Assembly: GCF_000425145.1 (NCBI RefSeq)
Contig: NZ_KE384312.1
Coordinates: forward strand, 186,001 to 250,000
Source: Pedobacter glucosidilyticus DSM 23534
Lineage (GTDB): Bacteria > Bacteroidota > Bacteroidia > Sphingobacteriales > Sphingobacteriaceae
DNA length: 64,000 nucleotides
Reading direction: 5' to 3'
Shown: one piece after another, positions 49,149 through 57,717 of the stretch
Layout: each line of letters begins with the position of its first letter
Numbering within the stretch: position 1 is the first letter of the stretch
Program-made: the position numbers and the translations under genes
Notes under the pieces: model-generated
The model's input: only the letters and a program-made list of their open reading frames with translations
Databases searched by the model: none
Told to the model about the DNA's origin: nothing

Positions 49149-52007
49149 ATGAGTAAGAAACCTATTGACCTTGGCGAACAAACAGAAGTAGAAGTTTATG
49201 GTGCCAGGGTTCATAATTTAAAGAATATAGATATTTCATTTCCGCGTAACCAACTGGTTGTTATTACTGGTTTAAGTGGTTCGGGAAAATCTTCTTTAGC
49301 ATTTGATACCATTTATGCCGAAGGGCAAAGGCGTTATATGGAGACTTTCTCTGCCTATTCTCGTCAGTTTATGGGAGGGATGGAGCGTCCTGATGTGGAT
49401 AAAATATCAGGCTTAAGTCCCGTTATCGCTATAGAGCAAAAAACTACTTCTAAAAACCCTCGGTCTACGGTAGGTACTATTACAGAGATTTATGATTTTA
49501 TGCGTCTCTTGTTTGCTCGTGTTGGCGATGCATACTCCTACAATACTGGAGAGAAAATGGTTAAAATGTCTGAAGATCAAATCTTAAATCAGATTTTAAC
49601 CCAATTTGATGGCAAGCCTATTAACATTCTAGCACCTGTTGTTAAAGGTAGAAAAGGACATTACCGCGAATTATTTGAGCAGATAAGAAAGCAAGGTTTT
49701 CTAAAAGTGAGGGTAGATGGGGAGATTATGGATGTAACACCTAAAATGCAGGTAGATCGTTATAAAATCCACGATATAGAAACTGTTGTTGATAGGTTAA
49801 TTGTTTCTCAAGATGATAAAAAGCGTCTATATGCTTCTATACAGCAAGCACTAAAAATAGCCAAAGGCATCATCAAAATAGCAGACAAAGAGAATAACGT
49901 ATATCATTTCTCTAAATATTTAATGTGCCCAAGCACAGGTATTTCTTATGACGAACCACAGCCTAATACATTTTCCTTTAATTCTCCTTATGGGGCTTGT
50001 CCGGAGTGTGACGGTTTAGGTTATGTTTTTGATATTGATGAAGAATCGGTTATACCTAATAAGAAATTAAGCATTCTTAATGGTGCTTTAGCTCCTTTGG
50101 GAGAGTACCGCGAAACTTGGATATTCCAAGTGATTAAAGCTTTAGGTAAAAAATACGGTTTCTCTTTATCGCAGCCTATAGAAAAATTAAGTGATGAGGC
50201 TATTCGTATTCTACTACACGGAACTGACGAGTTGGTTACCGTACCTGTAGAGTACAACAAATGGAATGTTGAGAATTACCAGATAGAGTTTGATGGTATC
50301 ATCAAAATGCTGGAAGAACAAAACGAGAAAAAGGGAGATGCTGCAACAGATTTAGAAGGTTATCGTATTCTTAAAACCTGTCCTGAGTGTGATGGCGCTC
50401 GCTTAAAGAAAGAATCACTCCATTTTAAGGTTGATGAAAAGAATATCTTCGAGTTAGCCTCTATGGATATCAAAAACCTAAAGCAATGGTTTGATGGTAT
50501 TGAGGAAAGACTTTCAGATAGGCAAAATGTAATCGCCAAAGAAATTTTGAAAGAAATAAGAGCCAGAATAGGTTTCTTATTAGATGTAGGCTTGGAATAT
50601 CTTACCCTGGATAGAACTGCTCGTACACTTTCTGGTGGTGAAGCGCAACGTATTAGACTGGCAACGCAAATAGGTTCTCAGCTTATGAATGTGATGTACA
50701 TTTTAGACGAACCTTCTATCGGGCTACACCAAAGAGATAACGACCGTTTGATAAAAGCTCTAAAAGATCTTAGAGACTTAAGCAATACCGTTTTGGTGGT
50801 AGAGCATGATAAGGATATGATTTTAGAAGCTGATTATGTGATTGATATGGGCCCATCTGCCGGGGTACATGGTGGTGAGGTTGTAGCACAAGGCACTCCT
50901 CAAGAGCTTTTAAAAACGCATACACTTACAGCTTCTTACCTCAACGGAGAAAAAGGTATCCATATCCCAACAGAAAGAAGAGCCGGAAACGGACATGTTT
51001 TATCGCTTAAAAAAGCATCAGGTAATAATCTAAAAAATGTAAGTGTTGATTTTCCTTTAGGGAAGTTGATATGTGTTACGGGTGTTTCTGGAAGCGGGAA
51101 ATCTACCCTGATAGGCGAAACGCTTTATCCTATTTTAAATAAACATTTCTTTAGGGCTAAAAAACACCCAATGCCCTATAAGGAAATTAAAGGTCTGGAG
51201 CATATAGACAAAGTGATAGAAATTGACCAAACCCCTATTGGGCGTACACCACGCTCAAATCCATCAACTTATACAGGTGTTTTTTCTGATATCAGAAATC
51301 TGTTTGTGGCTTTACCAGAGGCTCAAATTAGGGGTTATAAGCCTGGGCGTTTCTCTTTTAATGTTAAAGGTGGCAGGTGTGAGGCTTGCCAAGGGGGCGG
51401 TATGAAGGTTATCGAAATGAATTTCTTGCCTGATGTGCAAGTACCTTGTGAGGAATGTGGAGGAAAACGCTATAACCGCGAAACTTTAGAAGTACGCTAT
51501 CGTGGTAAATCTATTTCTGATGTGCTGGATATGAGTATTGAAGATGCTGTGGATTTTTTTGAAAATATCCCATCCATATACAGAAAAATAAAAACCTTGA
51601 AAGATGTTGGCTTAGGTTATATCACCTTAGGGCAGTCTTCTACCACACTTTCTGGTGGCGAGGCGCAAAGGGTGAAATTAGCTACTGAGCTTTCAAAAAA
51701 AGATACAGGTAACACTTTTTATATTTTAGATGAGCCTACAACCGGACTACATTTTGAAGATATTAATGTTTTACTAGGCGTTCTACAACTTTTGGTTGAT
51801 AAGGGAAATACTGTTTTAGTGATAGAGCATAATTTAGATGTGGTAAAAGTTGCAGATTATGTTGTTGATTTAGGTCCAGAAGGCGGCTCGGGTGGAGGAA
51901 ATATCGTTTTTGCAGGCACACCAGAAGGATTAGCAAAATGTAAAGATAGCTTTACAGGGAAGTTTTTAAAAAAGGAAATGGTTAGTAACACGTTTAAGGT
52001 ATCGTAA
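49149..52007 (+). CDS. uvrA: Excinuclease ABC subunit A
   Basis: 952 residues, the usual length. Two ABC ATPase modules are present: Walker A GLSGSGKSSLAFD (about 38-50) and GVSGSGKSTLIGE (about 643-655), each with its signature (RTLSGGEAQRIRLA, TTLSGGEAQRVKLA) and Walker B (YILDEPSIGLH, YILDEPTTGLH). Zinc-finger cysteines appear in CPECDGLGYVF, CPECDGARLK and CEACQGGGMK...CEECGGKRY. UvrA scans DNA for bulky damage with UvrB in nucleotide excision repair. It begins 419 bases from dabB on the opposite strand. Confidence 0.97.
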   Translation: MSKKPIDLGEQTEVEVYGARVHNLKNIDISFPRNQLVVITGLSGSGKSSLAFDTIYAEGQRRYMETFSAYSRQFMGGMERPDVDKISGLSPVIAIEQKTTSKNPRSTVGTITEIYDFMRLLFARVGDAYSYNTGEKMVKMSEDQILNQILTQFDGKPINILAPVVKGRKGHYRELFEQIRKQGFLKVRVDGEIMDVTPKMQVDRYKIHDIETVVDRLIVSQDDKKRLYASIQQALKIAKGIIKIADKENNVYHFSKYLMCPSTGISYDEPQPNTFSFNSPYGACPECDGLGYVFDIDEESVIPNKKLSILNGALAPLGEYRETWIFQVIKALGKKYGFSLSQPIEKLSDEAIRILLHGTDELVTVPVEYNKWNVENYQIEFDGIIKMLEEQNEKKGDAATDLEGYRILKTCPECDGARLKKESLHFKVDEKNIFELASMDIKNLKQWFDGIEERLSDRQNVIAKEILKEIRARIGFLLDVGLEYLTLDRTARTLSGGEAQRIRLATQIGSQLMNVMYILDEPSIGLHQRDNDRLIKALKDLRDLSNTVLVVEHDKDMILEADYVIDMGPSAGVHGGEVVAQGTPQELLKTHTLTASYLNGEKGIHIPTERRAGNGHVLSLKKASGNNLKNVSVDFPLGKLICVTGVSGSGKSTLIGETLYPILNKHFFRAKKHPMPYKEIKGLEHIDKVIEIDQTPIGRTPRSNPSTYTGVFSDIRNLFVALPEAQIRGYKPGRFSFNVKGGRCEACQGGGMKVIEMNFLPDVQVPCEECGGKRYNRETLEVRYRGKSISDVLDMSIEDAVDFFENIPSIYRKIKTLKDVGLGYITLGQSSTTLSGGEAQRVKLATELSKKDTGNTFYILDEPTTGLHFEDINVLLGVLQLLVDKGNTVLVIEHNLDVVKVADYVVDLGPEGGSGGGNIVFAGTPEGLAKCKDSFTGKFLKKEMVSNTFKVS

Positions 52008-52046
52008 ATTTTAGTAATCTTTAATAGGATATAAACTGTATGTTGT

Positions 52047-52247
52047 ATGGAGGAAAAGGAAAAAGATATTGATAGAAAAACAACAGTGGATTTTGAAAAA
52101 GCTGAGTTAGATTTACTCAGGAACGCGTTAAAAAAGTCTTATACTGAAAGATTCTTCGTCATGACCTCTTTGATGAAGCTAGATAGGATGTTTAGAAATG
52201 CTAAGATTACTCATCAAGCCTATTTCAAAGCCGATAAAGTTTCCTAA
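52047..52247 (+). CDS. Small basic/acidic helical protein of unknown function
   Basis: 66 residues, no signal peptide. An N-terminal charged stretch (MEEKEKDIDRKTTVDFEK) is followed by an amphipathic helix and SYTERFFVMTSLMKLDRMFRNAKITHQ. From memory, short Bacteroidota proteins with a YxERFxxMTxLMK...AKITH ending occur beside nucleotidyltransferase-like partners, but no partner is present here. It starts 39 bases after uvrA and may be cotranscribed. It is probably a real gene given codon usage and a clean start, but the function is unknown. Confidence 0.55.
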   Translation: MEEKEKDIDRKTTVDFEKAELDLLRNALKKSYTERFFVMTSLMKLDRMFRNAKITHQAYFKADKVS

Positions 52248-52385
52248 AACCACATAGTTTGAGTAGACAAATGTTTGTAAACTATCTCCCTAAAATTATA
52301 TTACAAACATTTATAAAGAGATAGCGTTTTAAGAATAAAATCTTTAACTTGTTTTAAAGATTTTTACATTCACAACTATTCGCTC

Positions 52386-53873
52386 ATGCTGAAACTGTTA
52401 AATGCTGTTCAAATAAGAGAGGCAGATAAATATACCATAGAAAACGAGCCTATCAGCTCATTAGACTTAATGGAAAGAGCTGCTCAAGCTTTTCTAAAAG
52501 TTTTTACAGAGCGCTTTACCGATAAGAAAATCAATCTCGCTGTGTTTTGTGGAAAAGGTAATAATGGTGGCGACGGTTTAGCCATAGCCAGGATGTTACT
52601 GAATGAAAATTATACTTCTGTACAGGTTTGGATAGCAGATTTTACTGATAAATCGAGTCCAGATTTTAAATATAATTTAGAGAGTTTACAACAGTTAGAT
52701 GCTCAAATTTTTTATTTAACACAGGCTGCCGAATTAGAAATACAAGCTACTGATGTAGTTATTGATGCTTTGTTTGGGATTGGATTAAATGGTCCTTTAA
52801 CAGATGAATATGCTAAATTGGTAAAAAAAATCAATCAATTTCCTGGATTTAAAGTAAGTGTTGATATTCCATCTGGTTTACCTGCAGAAGGACAAGTACT
52901 TGGCGATGCTATTTTTAAATCAGATTGGGTTATTACCTTTCAAAGACCTAAACTTAACTTTTTATTGCCACCATCAAGTCCGTATGTTAAAGAATGGAAG
53001 GTGGTAAATATTGGCTTGGATGAAAATTTTATCGAAAGTACTTCATCTCCTTATTATTGGTTTTGGAAAAAAGACGTTCAGAAATTTATCAAACCCAGAC
53101 AAGCTTTTGAACATAAAGGGTTGTTAGGCAGCGCACTTATTATAGCTGGTGAAGATGAAACTATGGGTGCAGCCTTATTATGTGCCGAAGCTTGCCATAA
53201 AGCAGGTACTGGTTTAACCACAGCTTTAATACCTAAAAGCGGTTTAGCCGCTTTAAATGCTCGAGTACCAGAGGTTATGTATTGGAATAGAAACAAACTC
53301 GCAGAGTTAAACTGGGAGAAATATAATGTTATAGGTATTGGGCCAGGTTTAGGCACTTCAGCAGAAGCAGAGGAGCTCTTAGTTCAAACGCTTACTCATT
53401 TTAAAAAACCTATTGTATTAGATGCTGATGCTTTAAATATCGTAGCTAATAGGCCAGAATTATGGAAAAATATACCTATAAACTCTGTTATTACGCCACA
53501 CATGAAAGAATTTGACAGGTTGTTTAAAATACACCAAAATTGGTGGGATAGAATTGTAACGGCTTTTGAAGAAGCTGTAAACAAAAAAATATTTATCGTG
53601 TTAAAAAATAGGTATACGATGATATTTAGTCCGCAAGGGATGTGCTATTTTAACTCATCAGGTTCGCCTGCAATGGCAAGTGGGGGTATGGGTGATGTTT
53701 TAACAGGGATGATAAGTAGTATGATAGCACAAGGCTACTCGGTAGATAAAGCTGTATTGTTAGCTGTTTTTACTCATGGTTATGCTGGCGAACAGTTAGC
53801 TCAAAATATGTATGTAGTACCAGCAACCAGTTTAATTAAGAAAATACCAACTGTTTTAAGAGAATTGATGTAA
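52386..53873 (+). CDS. nnr: Bifunctional NAD(P)HX epimerase / ADP- or ATP-dependent dehydratase
   Basis: 495 residues. The N-terminal YjeF epimerase domain (about 1-215) carries FCGKGNNGGDGLAIAR and VDIPSGLPAEG. The C-terminal ribokinase-like dehydratase domain (about 225-495) carries GSALIIAGEDETMGAALL, GIGPGLGTS, DADALNI, TPHMKEFDRL and the nucleotide site SGSPAMASGGMGDVLTG. Together the two domains repair hydrated NADH and NADPH. The gene is followed 7 bases later by the pyridoxamine-phosphate-oxidase-like gene. Confidence 0.95.
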   Translation: MLKLLNAVQIREADKYTIENEPISSLDLMERAAQAFLKVFTERFTDKKINLAVFCGKGNNGGDGLAIARMLLNENYTSVQVWIADFTDKSSPDFKYNLESLQQLDAQIFYLTQAAELEIQATDVVIDALFGIGLNGPLTDEYAKLVKKINQFPGFKVSVDIPSGLPAEGQVLGDAIFKSDWVITFQRPKLNFLLPPSSPYVKEWKVVNIGLDENFIESTSSPYYWFWKKDVQKFIKPRQAFEHKGLLGSALIIAGEDETMGAALLCAEACHKAGTGLTTALIPKSGLAALNARVPEVMYWNRNKLAELNWEKYNVIGIGPGLGTSAEAEELLVQTLTHFKKPIVLDADALNIVANRPELWKNIPINSVITPHMKEFDRLFKIHQNWWDRIVTAFEEAVNKKIFIVLKNRYTMIFSPQGMCYFNSSGSPAMASGGMGDVLTGMISSMIAQGYSVDKAVLLAVFTHGYAGEQLAQNMYVVPATSLIKKIPTVLRELM

Positions 53874-53880
53874 TCTAAAT

Positions 53881-54507
53881 ATGTTTGATCAAGCCGATAC
53901 AGATTTATTTTTAAAAATCGAGTTAAACCAAATTATTCCAGATATATTAAAACGATTAGATGATGCTACCAGATCTTCTAAAACCGCTTTCCATGAAGGA
54001 TATATTGCTACCATCAATGAAAATTCACCTGAAATAAGAACGGTTGTTTTACGAAGAGTTCTTTTGGATGAGGAAGCCTTGATTTTTCATACAGATATGC
54101 GCTCGCCTAAGGTGCACCAAATCAGACAAAATCCTTACCTAAGTTGGCTATTTTATGATGCTGCTTTAAGAATTCAGGTTAGATTTAAAGCTATAGCAGA
54201 AATTCACCATCAAAATGAACTCACACAGAAGCAGTGGGAGGCCTCAAGATTAGAAAGTAGGAAATGCTATTTAGTGGAGCCTGCTCCTTCTACGCAAATT
54301 CAAAAGGTTTGGGAAGGTATTCCCGATATCGCACATCAAGATTTAACAGAACAACTGGTAAGCAATGGTTATGATAATTTTGCTGTTATTAAAACAAGAC
54401 TTATTACTTGCGATTGGCTCTTTTTAAATAGGAAAGGTCATAAAAGAGCTGTTTTTAGTAAAAATATAGTAGGAAATACTTGGGAAGGTAAATGGGTGCA
54501 ACCTTAA
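53881..54507 (+). CDS. FMN-binding pyridoxamine-5'-phosphate-oxidase-family protein (Alr4036-like)
   Basis: 208 residues. The split-barrel flavin fold shows RTVVLRRVLLDEEALIFHTDMRSPKVHQI (about 51-80), matching the PNPOx FMN-binding strand, then NPYLSWLFYDAALRIQVRFKA. The C-terminus ends in LFLNRKGHKRAVF, unlike the substrate-binding tail of true PdxH. So a general pyridoxamine-phosphate-oxidase-like family assignment (Alr4036-type) is safer than pdxH. It follows nnr by 7 bases and overlaps by 4 bases the end of the convergent anti-sigma gene. Confidence 0.75.
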   Translation: MFDQADTDLFLKIELNQIIPDILKRLDDATRSSKTAFHEGYIATINENSPEIRTVVLRRVLLDEEALIFHTDMRSPKVHQIRQNPYLSWLFYDAALRIQVRFKAIAEIHHQNELTQKQWEASRLESRKCYLVEPAPSTQIQKVWEGIPDIAHQDLTEQLVSNGYDNFAVIKTRLITCDWLFLNRKGHKRAVFSKNIVGNTWEGKWVQP

Positions 54508-55373
54508 ATAGCGCCCATTACCATCATTTTTTCTAAGGTTGGATTTACACTACCACCTTTAGGTTCTAAAGTAACTGCAAAAGCTTGGGCTTTATCTATC
54601 GCTTTCATTTTCTTCATGACAGCTTCTGAATTAACTCCATCAAAAACACCTAAATCAACAGGTTTGCCATCTACCAATGCCCATAATTGATATTGATGAT
54701 TTTCATCATGAGCAGGCATCGACATATTTTTCATGTCTATCATAACCTTTTGTTCTTTTGGATTAAAGGCTACCAACATTTTGGATTCTGGAGAATTTGC
54801 AGTACCCTTCAATTCTACCATTTTATAATCAGGATTGGTATAAACACTTAATATCTCATTAGTGCTTTCTACCTTTTTATCCAGATAATTTACTTGGTTG
54901 GCATAATCCTGATTACTGCTTTGTAATACAGCTAATTGCTCTTTAGATTCTTGTAAATTATTATAAAGAACAAATAGAGCAGCTACACTCATGATAAGGA
55001 GTGTAAAACAAGCAGCAAAAGAATACTTATAAAAGTTAAGTTTAGAACTGTTTAAAGGAATAACTTTAGCATTGTTATGACTAGAAAAAGTTTGCTGCTT
55101 AGTGTCTAAGTTAACACTAGAAATAGAAGTATTGGTATCTTCTTCGTTAAAAGTTAGTTTACTTAAAAAATTGTCTCTTAAACCTTCAGAAGGCTCAATA
55201 GCATAAGAATCTGCCAACTTTCCTAACGTTTTCTCTATTTCGGCAAGCTCAGCTTTAACCTCTGGATAAAGCTGAGCCATCTCCTCAACCTTAAGTTTTT
55301 CCTCAGGTGAAAGATCTCCTAGAACATAAAGTTCTAGAATGCCAGATTCCATGTATGTTTTAATATCTTCCAA
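54504..55373 (-). CDS. Anti-sigma factor (RskA family)
   Basis: 289 residues. The N-terminal sigma-binding domain (about 1-65) has ESGILELYVLGDLSPEEKLKVEEMA, the Bacteroidota RskA start. One membrane helix lies at about 112-137 (SFAACFTLLIMSVAALFVLY), followed by a coiled segment. The C-terminal periplasmic RskA domain (about 185-289) has MLVAFNPKEQKVMIDMKNM, YQLWALVDGKPVDLG and FAVTLEPKGGSVNPT. It sequesters the sigma factor encoded immediately upstream; the two genes abut (stop 55374, start 55373). Confidence 0.9.
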   Translation of the reverse strand: MEDIKTYMESGILELYVLGDLSPEEKLKVEEMAQLYPEVKAELAEIEKTLGKLADSYAIEPSEGLRDNFLSKLTFNEEDTNTSISSVNLDTKQQTFSSHNNAKVIPLNSSKLNFYKYSFAACFTLLIMSVAALFVLYNNLQESKEQLAVLQSSNQDYANQVNYLDKKVESTNEILSVYTNPDYKMVELKGTANSPESKMLVAFNPKEQKVMIDMKNMSMPAHDENHQYQLWALVDGKPVDLGVFDGVNSEAVMKKMKAIDKAQAFAVTLEPKGGSVNPTLEKMMVMGAI

Positions 55374-55925
55374 TTATTTAAAATATTTTCTAAGTTCCAT
55401 AATACCCATTCTAAGTCGGGTTTTAACGGTACCCAAAGGAATTTCTAATTCATCTGAAACTTCTACGTGAGTATATCCCTGGAAGTAAACTAATTCAACA
55501 ATCTTTTTTTGTTCGGGCTTAAGTTTCTCTACCAAATCTTTTACACCTAATAGCTCGGGCTTATATGTCGTATTCCTTTGCTCGTCTATAACATTTACGT
55601 GGTTTTCAATATCTTGGTTTTTAGAATGATTTCTAAAATCTTTAGATCTTAGTTTATCAATAGCCAAATTCCTAGCAACATTTACCATCCACGTAAATAA
55701 TCGACCTTTGGTGGCATCGTATTGGTGAATAGAATTCCAGATTTTTACCAAAGTTTCCTGTAAAACATCTTCTGCAATTTCTCTATCAGCAACTATTTTA
55801 AATATAACACCAAGCAAAGAGGCGGAGTACATATCGTACAAAGCTTCTGCACCTATTGCCTTGTGTTGCTGTAGGGCTTCTATCAGTGCTGGTTCTTCCA
55901 GCGTTATTTTTTTAGTCTTAATCAA
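55374..55925 (-). CDS. ECF RNA polymerase sigma factor (SigK/RpoE-like)
   Basis: 183 residues. Sigma region 2 covers about 30-100 (AEDVLQETLVKIWNSIHQYDATKGRLFTWM, RNLAIDKLRS) and region 4 about 125-180 (LKPEQKKIVELVYFQGYTHVEVSDELEIPLGTVKTRLRMG). It is paired with an RskA anti-sigma factor directly downstream, an arrangement typical of the group that responds to redox or envelope stress. It begins 24 bases after lipA on the same strand, so basal expression may come from the lipA promoter. Confidence 0.93.
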   Translation of the reverse strand: MIKTKKITLEEPALIEALQQHKAIGAEALYDMYSASLLGVIFKIVADREIAEDVLQETLVKIWNSIHQYDATKGRLFTWMVNVARNLAIDKLRSKDFRNHSKNQDIENHVNVIDEQRNTTYKPELLGVKDLVEKLKPEQKKIVELVYFQGYTHVEVSDELEIPLGTVKTRLRMGIMELRKYFK

Positions 55926-55949
55926 TTTACCTAAGGTAGCGATGAATTT

Positions 55950-56828
55950 TTACAAATCAAACAAGTGTTTTTCTGCATGGTAAGATGATCTTACCAATGG
56001 TCCACTTTCAACATATTTAAAACCCATCTCCATACCAATTTGTTTGTATTTTAGGAATTGATCTGGATGAATCCAATCTACAACCGGATGATGATTTTTA
56101 GTAGGCTGTAAATATTGCCCTATAGTAACTACATGTACACCATGAGCTTTTAAATCACTCAATGTCTCAATTACATCTTCCTCTTTCTCGCCTAAACCAA
56201 GCATAATACCCGATTTAGTTCTTAAACCGAAATCAGAAATACGTTTTAAGCACTCCATACTACGGTCATACTTAGCTTGTATTCTTACTTCTTTAGTTAG
56301 CCTTCTTACAGTTTCTATGTTATGAGAAATAATTTCTGGCTTTTCTTCACAAACTCTGTAAAGGTTATCCCAAACACCTTTAAAATCTGGAATTAAGGTT
56401 TCCATGGTTGTTTGCGGACTTTCTCTTCTGATAGCCTTAATGGTTTCGGCCCAAATGATAGAACCTCCATCTTTTAAATCATCTCTATCAACAGAAGTGA
56501 TAACAGCATGCTTTACGTTCATCAACTTGATAGAGTTGGCTACGCGGTTTGGCTCATCCGTATCCACAGCTAAAGGTCTACCAGTTGCAACCGCACAAAA
56601 TGAGCATGAACGGGTACAAATATTACCTAAAATCATAAAAGTAGCAGTACCAGCACCCCAACACTCGCCCATATTAGGGCAATTGCCACTTTCGCAAATG
56701 GTGTGTAGTTTATGCTCGTCTACCAAGCCTCTCACATGAGCATACTCTTTTCCAACAGGAAGCTTCACTCTTAACCAATCTGGTTTTCGTTGTACTTGGT
56801 TTGCAGGTATTACCGGTAACTCTATCAT
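55950..56828 (-). CDS. lipA: Lipoyl synthase
   Basis: 292 residues. Both iron-sulfur cluster motifs are visible: the auxiliary cluster Cys set in [13 protein letters not shown], and the radical-SAM CxxxCxxC in [28 protein letters not shown] and IMLGLGE follow in order, and SSYHAE occurs near the C-terminus with the conserved Ser ligand. LipA inserts two sulfurs into octanoyl groups on lipoyl domains. LipB is not in the window. Confidence 0.96.
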   Translation of the reverse strand: MIELPVIPANQVQRKPDWLRVKLPVGKEYAHVRGLVDEHKLHTICESGNCPNMGECWGAGTATFMILGNICTRSCSFCAVATGRPLAVDTDEPNRVANSIKLMNVKHAVITSVDRDDLKDGGSIIWAETIKAIRRESPQTTMETLIPDFKGVWDNLYRVCEEKPEIISHNIETVRRLTKEVRIQAKYDRSMECLKRISDFGLRTKSGIMLGLGEKEEDVIETLSDLKAHGVHVVTIGQYLQPTKNHHPVVDWIHPDQFLKYKQIGMEMGFKYVESGPLVRSSYHAEKHLFDL

Positions 56829-56990
56829 GGTTACAAAAATACATATAGTTTAATTAAAAGTTGTGTTGTTGTTCTGTAATTTATTTAAACAAATGGTGCT
56901 TTTGTTGTAAAATAATCAAAGTAAAAAGTAGTATTATTGTTTTTAAAGAGTCCAATTGCTCTTATGTTTAAACGATATTGAATTTTAGAT

Positions 56991-57398
56991 ATGGCAACTT
57001 CAAAAATTATTTATAATGGTTCATTAAGAACTACATCAACACATGTACAATCAGGCAAAGAAATTATTACAGATGCACCTATAGATAATAAAGGTAAAGG
57101 AGAGGCTTTTTCTCCAACAGATTTACTGGCTACTTCTTTTGGTAATTGTATGATGACGATTATGGGAATAGCAGCAAGTACACATGGTATTGATTTAACA
57201 GGCTTGAGCGCCGAGGTTACCAAAGTAATGGCAGCCGAGCCTAGAAGGGTTTCAGAAATTCATGTGAATTTCGATTTCCCTTTAAAAAATCAATACTCAG
57301 ATAAAGATAAAAAGATATTAGAACATGCAGCTTTAACTTGCCCAGTGCATTATAGCCTACATCCTGATATTAAAAGAGAAGTAAAATTTAATTGGTAG
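56991..57398 (+). CDS. OsmC-family peroxiredoxin-like protein
   Basis: 135 residues, typical for OsmC/YhfA proteins. The two catalytic cysteines are present: Cys53-region in LLATSFGNCMMTIMG and the second in AALTCPVHYSLH. FSPTDLLATSFGNC is the family signature. These thiol peroxidases reduce organic hydroperoxides. The gene is monocistronic, divergent from lipA. Confidence 0.9.
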   Translation: MATSKIIYNGSLRTTSTHVQSGKEIITDAPIDNKGKGEAFSPTDLLATSFGNCMMTIMGIAASTHGIDLTGLSAEVTKVMAAEPRRVSEIHVNFDFPLKNQYSDKDKKILEHAALTCPVHYSLHPDIKREVKFNW

Positions 57399-57717
57399 GT
57401 GGTTGGTTAGGATTAAGTTCACTAGGTATGAGTTCATTAGTTGCCTAGGTTATTGCAATGAGGAACGAAGAAGCAATCTATTTTAATATTGATTGATTTT
57501 TGAATGCGTGAAGGATTTTTTAATTTTTCCTTTTAAATTTTTAATTCGCAAAAGTTATTTGTTTGTTAAGTTATCTTTCTATTTTTCTAGGTTATTAGGC
57601 CTAAATATCGGTTAAGTCCGATATTTAGGCATCTTTTTACTTTCTACTCTATACTTTTCTTATATTATACATCTTTTTACTTTCTACTCTATACTTTCTA
57701 CTTTCCACTCTCCCATT
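57399..57717. repeat. Intergenic region with a dispersed palindrome, a terminator and a 28-bp direct repeat
   Basis: ATTGCAATGAGGAACGAAGAAGCAAT at 57452-57477 is framed by ATTGC/GCAAT; the GAGGAACGAAG word is, from memory, a common Bacteroidota interspersed repeat. The terminator at 57599-57630 follows. After it, a 28-base pyrimidine-rich sequence beginning CATCTTTTTACTTTCTACTC occurs exactly twice, at 57630-57657 and 57670-57697, with a further degenerate CTTTCTACTTTCCACTC tail. No ORF of interest is present. Confidence 0.65.
57599..57630. terminator. Strong bidirectional terminator hairpin
   Basis: GCCTAAATATCGG and CCGATATTTAGGC form a perfect 13-base stem around TTAAGT, followed on the plus strand by ATCTTTTTAC. 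It is about 200 bases after the OsmC gene and about 90 before the end of the convergent sulfatase gene. Confidence 0.85.
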
